Notes under the pieces: generated by a model | The model's database searches: none | Seen by the model: only the letters and a program-made list of their open reading frames with translations | What the model was told of the DNA's origin: nothing | Shown: in pieces, positions 59,364 to 64,000 of the stretch | How the letters are laid out: each line of letters starts with the position of its first letter | How positions within the stretch are numbered: position 1 is the first letter of the stretch | Program-made: the position numbers and the translations under genes | DNA from: Bradyrhizobium sp. | GTDB lineage: Bacteria > Pseudomonadota > Alphaproteobacteria > Rhizobiales > Xanthobacteraceae | Assembly: GCF_030646015.1 (NCBI RefSeq) | Contig: NZ_JAUSLT010000106.1 | Coordinates: 1 to 64,000, forward strand | Length of the DNA stretch: 64,000 bases | Direction of reading: 5' to 3'

Positions 59364-60980
59364 ATGGCGAAGCCGTCGAAAATCCAGTTCGGCTACCATC
59401 GTCACCCCGATCAGGATCGGGCTGCCGGCGACGCCGCGCGTCACCCGATTGTGGTGGTCGGCGCCGGACCAGTCGGACTGTCGCTGGCGATCGATCTGGC
59501 GCAGCGCGGCCAGTCCGTCGTGCTGCTCGACGATGCCGACCGGATCGGCGAGGGCTCGCGCGCGATCTGCTTCTCGAAACGCTCGCTGGAATACTGGGAC
59601 CGGCTCGGCATCGGCCAGCGCATGGTCGACAAGGGCGTGGTCTGGAGCGTCGGCAAGATCTTTCACGGTGACTCGCAGCTCTATCAATTCGACCTGCTGC
59701 CGGAGGAAGGCCACAAGCGGCCCGCCTTCATCAACCTGCAGCAATTCTATGCCGAAGCCTATCTGGTGGACCGGGTGCAGGAATTGGACGGCGTCGACCT
59801 GCGCTGGCGCAACAAGGTGACCGGACTGGAGCAGCGCAACGATCATGCGGTGCTGACGGTCGAGACGCCGGACGGACCCTACCGGATCCAGGCCGATTTC
59901 GTCGTCGCCTGCGACGGCGCGCGCTCGTCGCTGCGGCAGATGGTCGGCGCGGAATTCGCAGGCCAGGTGTTCGAGGACCAGTTCCTGATCGCCGACGTCA
60001 AGATGACGGCGGCATTCCCGACCGAACGCTGGTTCTGGTTCGACCCGCCGTTCCACGCTGGCCGCTCGGCGCTGCTGCACAAGCAGCCGGACGATATCTG
60101 GCGGATCGATCTGCAACTCAGCCGGTTTGCGGATCCGGCGTTCGAAAAGCAGCCGGAGAACGTGCGGCCGCGAATCGCGCGTATGCTCGGGCATGACGCG
60201 TTCGACTTCGAATGGATCTCGCTCTACAAATTCCAGTGCCGCCGGATGGATAAATTCGTCCATGGCCGCGTGCTCTTTGCCGGTGACGCCGCCCATCAGG
60301 TTTCGCCATTCGGCGCCCGCGGCGCCAATTCGGGTCTCGAGGACGCCGAAAATCTCGCCTGGAAACTCGATCGCGTGCTGAGGAAGACTTCGCCGGAAGC
60401 GCTGCTCGAGAGCTATCACATCGAGCGAAGTGCTGCGGCCGACGAGAACATCCGCGAATCGACCCGCTCGACCGATTTCATGGCTCCCAACTCGCACCAG
60501 GAAGCGCGGCTGCGCAAGGCCGTGCTGTCGCTGGCGAAGGAAACCGAATTCGGCAAGCGCATGGTGAATGGCGGACGGCTGTCGGTACCCACGTCCTATG
60601 ACTCGCCGCTGTCGACCGCCGATACCGAGGTGTGGCGCGGCGGCCCGCGGCCGGGCGCTTCGATGCCGGACGCGCCGGTGACCGCGCCATCAGGCGATTG
60701 CCCCTATTTGACCGATGCCTTCATCAGGACGGGAAAGCGCTTCACGCTGCTCGCCTTCGCCAATGGCGCTGATGTCGAGGCTCCCGATGGCGTCGGCGTG
60801 ATTCGTGTCGGCCGTCATGACGGGCTTTCCGATTCCGCGGGCCTGCTCGCCGCCCGCTACGATGCCGAGCCCGGCTCCGCCTATCTGCTGCGCCCCGACG
60901 GCTATGTCGCGGCGCGCTTCCGGCGGCCGACCCGCGCAGCGATCGACGCCGCGCTGGCGCGCGCCACCGGTCATAGTTGA
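59364..60980 (+). CDS. FAD-dependent aromatic-ring hydroxylase (MhpA-like)
   Basis: A 538-aa flavoprotein monooxygenase of the PheA/MhpA class. The FAD loop is VVVGAGPVGLSLAIDLAQRG, the DG motif is FVVACDGARSSLRQMVG and the second FAD motif GRVLFAGDAAHQVSPFGARG. A C-terminal thioredoxin-like part (about 400-538) is typical. The cluster with hmgA suggests that it hydroxylates a phenolic acid to homogentisate or gentisate-type product, for example 3-hydroxyphenylacetate; the exact substrate is inferred. ATG 59364 is the first good start. Confidence 0.9.
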   Translation: MAKPSKIQFGYHRHPDQDRAAGDAARHPIVVVGAGPVGLSLAIDLAQRGQSVVLLDDADRIGEGSRAICFSKRSLEYWDRLGIGQRMVDKGVVWSVGKIFHGDSQLYQFDLLPEEGHKRPAFINLQQFYAEAYLVDRVQELDGVDLRWRNKVTGLEQRNDHAVLTVETPDGPYRIQADFVVACDGARSSLRQMVGAEFAGQVFEDQFLIADVKMTAAFPTERWFWFDPPFHAGRSALLHKQPDDIWRIDLQLSRFADPAFEKQPENVRPRIARMLGHDAFDFEWISLYKFQCRRMDKFVHGRVLFAGDAAHQVSPFGARGANSGLEDAENLAWKLDRVLRKTSPEALLESYHIERSAAADENIRESTRSTDFMAPNSHQEARLRKAVLSLAKETEFGKRMVNGGRLSVPTSYDSPLSTADTEVWRGGPRPGASMPDAPVTAPSGDCPYLTDAFIRTGKRFTLLAFANGADVEAPDGVGVIRVGRHDGLSDSAGLLAARYDAEPGSAYLLRPDGYVAARFRRPTRAAIDAALARATGHS

Positions 60981-60989
60981 GGTTCTGAT

Positions 60990-61217
60990 ATGGCCTTGTC
61001 CACCAGTTCGAATTTCGCCCGGCCGGACGATGCGTTTCGCGCCGTGGTCGAGGCGCATCGCGGATTGAGCGACGAGCAGAGCGCCGATCTCGATGCCGCG
61101 CTGGTGTTGATCCTCGCCAATCACATCGGCGATCTCGACGTACTGTGCGAGGCGATTGTGCTGGCGCAACGGCGGATGGTGGATGCAAGTCAGCAGCAGC
61201 AACAGCAGCAGCAGTAA
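60990..61217 (+). CDS. DUF2783 protein with poly-Gln tail
   Basis: A 75-aa protein. FARPDDAFRAVVEAHRGLSD and ADLDAALVLILANHIGDL match DUF2783, a small family found beside homogentisate genes. Function unknown; perhaps an accessory subunit of the hydroxylase. It ends in eight glutamines encoded by a CAG/CAA tract just before the stop. It begins 9 nt after the monooxygenase gene. Confidence 0.8.
   Translation: MALSTSSNFARPDDAFRAVVEAHRGLSDEQSADLDAALVLILANHIGDLDVLCEAIVLAQRRMVDASQQQQQQQQ
61191..61215 (+). repeat. CAG microsatellite at the end of the DUF2783 gene
   Basis: Eight CAG or CAA codons in a row, ending at the stop codon. Such a tract can change length by slippage, which would alter only the C-terminal tail. 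Confidence 0.8.
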
Positions 61218-61244
61218 TAGAAACAGCACGAACATGCCTACAGC

Positions 61245-61360
61245 CGTCATTGCGAGGAGCGCCCGCCGAAGCCCGTCTTCGGGCGAAGGCGGGTGCGACG
61301 AAGCAATCCATTTTGCAGCACAAAGAAAGAATGGATTGCTTCGCTTCGCTCGCAATGACG
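61245..61360. repeat. Palindromic repeat, family C, long copy
   Basis: CGTCATTGCGAGGAGCGC at the left and CTTCGCTCGCAATGACG at the right, with an extra inner hairpin of GAAGCCCGTCTTCGGGCGAA. It sits inside the pathway operon between the DUF2783 and MBL genes. Confidence 0.85.
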
Positions 61361-61393
61361 TTGATAAAGTTATCACACAGGAAAGTTGAATTA

Positions 61394-62347
61394 ATGGCCA
61401 AAGGTTTCGCGTCCACCACCGACATGGCGGAGAAGAAGATCACCTTCTCCGAGATCGGCACCGATCTCTATGCCTTCACCGCCGAGGGCGATCCCAATTC
61501 GGCTGTGATCGTCGGCGACGACGGCTGCATCGTGTTCGATGCCCAGGCGACGCCGGCGATGGCGAACAAGGTGATCGAGCGGGTGCGCACCGTCACCGAC
61601 AAGCCGATCAAATATGTCGTGCTCTCGCACTACCACGCGGTGCGCGTGCTCGGCGCCTCCGCCTATCACGCGCAAGCCGTGATCGCCTCGTCGGAAACCT
61701 ACCGGCTGGTCGAGGAGCGCGGCCAGCAGGATTGGGATTCGGAGTTCGGTCGCTTTCCACGCCTGTTCCAGGATGCGCAGAGCATTCCCGGCCTGACCTG
61801 GCCGACGCTGACGTTCGAGGGCGAGATGTCGCTCTATCTCGGAAAACGCGAAGTGCGGCTGATGCAGCTCGGCGCGGGGCATACCTCCGGCGATATCGTC
61901 GCCTGGGTACCGGATGCCGAGGTGATGTTCTCCGGTGACCTGATCGAATATCATTCGGCCTGCTATTGCGGCGACGCGCATCTGCGCGAATGGCCGATGA
62001 CGCTGAACGAAATCCGTTCCTTCAATCCCAAGGCGATCGCGCCGGGACGCGGCGACGCACTGAAGGGTGTGTCGACGGGCCGCGATGCCATCGCGATGAC
62101 CCGCGATTTCGTCACCACGCTTTACGGCGCGGCCGAATCGGCGGTCGCCAGGGGCCGTAATCTCAAGGAGACGATGGCGTCGACCCGCGAAGTGATGGAT
62201 CCGAAATTTTCCAGCTTCGCGATCTATGAGCACTGCCTGCCATTCAACGTCTCACGCGCCTTTGACGAAGCCTCGGGGATCGACGATCCCGTGATCTGGA
62301 CCGACAAACGCGACCAGGAAATGTGGGCCGCGTTGCAAGGCGCATGA
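61394..62347 (+). CDS. MBL-fold protein of the homogentisate cluster, atypical metal motif
   Basis: A 317-aa metallo-beta-lactamase-fold protein. The usual HxHxDH motif reads [10 protein letters not shown], so the Asp and second His of the DH pair are missing. A later His (GAGHTSGD) and Asp ([11 protein letters not shown]) remain, as does HSACYCGD, which is Cys/His-rich. Metal binding may therefore be altered or use other ligands. The ATG at 61394 follows AGGAAAG; the track start lies in the previous gene. It lies directly upstream of hmgA, so it likely serves the same pathway; function unknown. Confidence 0.85.
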   Translation: MAKGFASTTDMAEKKITFSEIGTDLYAFTAEGDPNSAVIVGDDGCIVFDAQATPAMANKVIERVRTVTDKPIKYVVLSHYHAVRVLGASAYHAQAVIASSETYRLVEERGQQDWDSEFGRFPRLFQDAQSIPGLTWPTLTFEGEMSLYLGKREVRLMQLGAGHTSGDIVAWVPDAEVMFSGDLIEYHSACYCGDAHLREWPMTLNEIRSFNPKAIAPGRGDALKGVSTGRDAIAMTRDFVTTLYGAAESAVARGRNLKETMASTREVMDPKFSSFAIYEHCLPFNVSRAFDEASGIDDPVIWTDKRDQEMWAALQGA

Positions 62348-62386
62348 TCCCGAAAAGTGGGAACCGGTTTTCGGAAGAGATCATGC
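62342..62386. repeat. Palindromic repeat, family H (GCATGATCCCGAAAAGTGGG..)
   Basis: GCATGATCCCGAAAAGTGGG and the partner CGGTTTTCGGAAGAGATCATGC. Its left edge contains the TGA stop of the MBL gene. It lies 20 nt before the hmgA start. Confidence 0.8.
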
Positions 62387-62405
62387 GCATGATATGGAGG
62401 ATGAC

Positions 62406-63752
62406 ATGAACATCAATACCTCGCCTGATATCATCAACCGAAGCGCGGTCGGTGTGACGCCCGGCTATATGTCGGGCTTCAAGAACAGCTTCGAGACCGA
62501 GGCGCTGCCCGGAGCGCTGCCGATCGGGCGCAACTCGCCGCAGCGTTGCGCCTACGGGCTCTACGCCGAACAGTTGTCGGGCTCGCCGTTCACCGCGCCG
62601 CGCGGCAGCAACGAGCGCTCCTGGCTGTACCGGATCAGGCCTTCGGTAAGGCACTCCGGCCGCTTCGCCAAAGTCGATGCCGGGCTGTGGCGCACCGCGC
62701 CGTGCTTCGAACAGGAAATATCGGTCGAGCAGTTGCGCTGGGATCCGGCGCCGATTCCGAAAGCCGACATGACCTTCCTGCAGGGCGTGCAGACCATGAC
62801 CACGGCGGGCGACGCCAACACGCAAGCCGGCATGGCCGCGCATGTCTTCCTGATCACCCAGTCGATGGTCGACCAGCATTTCTACAATGCCGACGGCGAG
62901 ATGATGTTCGTGCCGCAGCAGGGGTCCTTGCGCTTCGTCACCGAGTTCGGCCGGATCGATGCCGAGCCGGCCGAAATCGTGGTGATCCCGCGCGGGGTCA
63001 AATTCCGTGTCGAGCTCACGGGCGGCCCGGCGCGCGGCTATCTCTGCGAGAACTACGGCGGCGCCTTCACGCTGCCGGAGCGCGGGCCGATCGGCGCCAA
63101 CTGCCTCGCCAATGCGCGCGACTTCCTCACCCCGGTCGCGGCCTATGAGGACAAGGACACGCCGACCGAACTGTTCGTGAAGTGGGGCGGACAGCTGTTC
63201 AAGACCACGTTGCCGCATTCGCCAATCGACGTCGTCGCCTGGCACGGCAATTACGCGCCGTACAAATACGATCTGCGCACCTTCTCGCCGGTCGGCGCCA
63301 TCGGTTTCGATCACCCCGATCCGTCGATCTTCACGGTGCTGACGGCGCCGTCGGAAACCCCCGGCACCGCCAACATCGACTTCGTGATTTTCCCGGAGCG
63401 CTGGATGGTGGCGGACAACACTTTCCGTCCGCCGTGGTATCACATGAACATCATGTCGGAGTTCATGGGCCTGATCTACGGCGTCTACGACGCCAAGCCG
63501 CAAGGCTTTACGCCCGGCGGCATGAGCCTGCACAACATGATGCTGCCGCACGGCCCGGACCGCGAAGCCTTCGACCACGCCAGCAACGGCGAATTGAAGC
63601 CGGTCAAGCTGACCGGCACCATGGCCTTCATGTTCGAAACCCGGTTTCCCCAGCGCATCACGACCCATGCCGCGACCTCCGCGACGCTGCAGGACGATTA
63701 CGCGGATTGCTGGAAGGGACTGGAGAAACGGTTCGATCCGAACAAGCCGTGA
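62406..63752 (+). CDS. hmgA: Homogentisate 1,2-dioxygenase
   Basis: A 448-aa enzyme that opens the ring of homogentisate to maleylacetoacetate using Fe(II) and oxygen. The iron ligands lie in [14 protein letters not shown] (His and Glu) and [12 protein letters not shown] (His). Length and start ([20 protein letters not shown]) fit the family. The ATG at 62406 has GGAGG five nt upstream, which decides against the track start at 62394. Last gene before a repeat; the next enzyme of the pathway probably starts at the window edge. Confidence 0.96.
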   Translation: MNINTSPDIINRSAVGVTPGYMSGFKNSFETEALPGALPIGRNSPQRCAYGLYAEQLSGSPFTAPRGSNERSWLYRIRPSVRHSGRFAKVDAGLWRTAPCFEQEISVEQLRWDPAPIPKADMTFLQGVQTMTTAGDANTQAGMAAHVFLITQSMVDQHFYNADGEMMFVPQQGSLRFVTEFGRIDAEPAEIVVIPRGVKFRVELTGGPARGYLCENYGGAFTLPERGPIGANCLANARDFLTPVAAYEDKDTPTELFVKWGGQLFKTTLPHSPIDVVAWHGNYAPYKYDLRTFSPVGAIGFDHPDPSIFTVLTAPSETPGTANIDFVIFPERWMVADNTFRPPWYHMNIMSEFMGLIYGVYDAKPQGFTPGGMSLHNMMLPHGPDREAFDHASNGELKPVKLTGTMAFMFETRFPQRITTHAATSATLQDDYADCWKGLEKRFDPNKP

Positions 63753-63760
63753 CCTTTCTT

Positions 63761-63935
63761 ACCCTCCCCTGAAGGGGGAGGGTCGCTCGCGTCCGGCGAT
63801 GCGCAGCATCGTCCGAAGCGAGCGGGGTGGGGTGACGGTCTCTCGTTTCAAGCGGTGCCGGAGTTGAAAGACTGTCACCCCACCCCGTCTCGCATCTTGC
63901 GATGCGAGCCGACCCTCCCCCTCCAGGGGAGGGTG
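63761..63935. repeat. Palindromic repeat, related to family A
   Basis: ACCCTCCCCTGAAGGGGGAG and the inverse CCCCTCCAGGGGAGGGTG, with inner partners TCACCCCACCCCG and CGGGGTGGGGTGAC. It separates hmgA from the next reading frame. Confidence 0.8.
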
Positions 63936-63978
63936 AAGAGAAGTCGCTGGTCGCTAACAATCCCACATCGGAATCACG

Positions 63979-64000
63979 ATGCCCCATCCCAACGATCCCG
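63979..64000 (+). CDS. Possible start of fumarylacetoacetase (first 7 codons)
   Basis: An ATG at 63979, preceded by GGAATC, opens MPHPNDP to the window end. Homogentisate operons usually continue with fumarylacetoacetase, and this short N-terminus is what I recall for rhizobial members. With seven residues the call rests mainly on context. Confidence 0.35.

Noticed and set aside
62244-63668. Minus-strand ORF of 474 aa
   Set aside because: Antisense to hmgA and the end of the MBL gene.

Overview
The window reads as a high-GC alphaproteobacterial chromosome segment, most likely from the Bradyrhizobium/Rhodopseudomonas group. This rests on gene families and on many short palindromic intergenic repeats of the kind common there. 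It has no rRNA, tRNA, CRISPR array, phage or complete insertion sequence. Coding density is high, and most long antisense ORFs in the track are GC-driven shadows.

Layout. 0-10 kb is signalling: the end of a chemotaxis cluster (cheW end, cheY, cheR, PilZ-like), a FixJ-type regulator, a large hybrid histidine kinase with a stand-alone receiver protein, and a diguanylate cyclase overlapping a PilZ gene. 10-16 kb is a catabolic operon (NitT/TauT-type ABC transporter, IlvD/Edd-type dehydratase, RraA-family protein) divergent from a GntR regulator, with a perfect 24-bp palindrome between them. 16-24 kb holds a flavin reductase, oligopeptidase B and an iron-type ABC transporter with two tandem substrate-binding proteins.

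24-31.5 kb is the most system-like region. An ECF sigma factor overlaps a ChrR-type zinc/cupin anti-sigma gene that keeps all expected metal ligands. Around it lie a second ECF sigma, a frameshifted DUF2177 gene, folE, an HTH protein, a DUF3429 membrane protein, a stand-alone trpB, a DCC (DUF393) protein and a small CxC protein. Four intergenic sites fit TGATCC-N18-TA, each upstream of a gene here (folE, the HTH gene, trpB, DCC). I infer a local singlet-oxygen or membrane-stress regulon read by this sigma factor.

31.6-40.5 kb: an aminotransferase, an LssY_C protein, a nuclease-fold protein, an unrecognised 576-aa protein, a pseudo-caspase, a GIY-YIG nuclease between two copies of a palindromic repeat, an orphan HlyD-type protein and a toxin-antitoxin pair. 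40.5-50 kb: a GMC oxidoreductase, a class III nucleotide cyclase, an AsmA-like protein, a Crp/Fnr regulator and a PAS-PAS hybrid kinase. 50-57 kb: an RND pump with its adaptor, an OmpA-like protein and a second pseudo-caspase fused to TPRs. Both caspase-fold proteins lack the catalytic His and Cys.

57-64 kb: a lactonase-like MBL protein with a RidA protein, then a homogentisate catabolic cluster: MarR regulator, FAD monooxygenase, DUF2783, an atypical MBL protein, hmgA, and probably the first codons of fumarylacetoacetase at the window edge.
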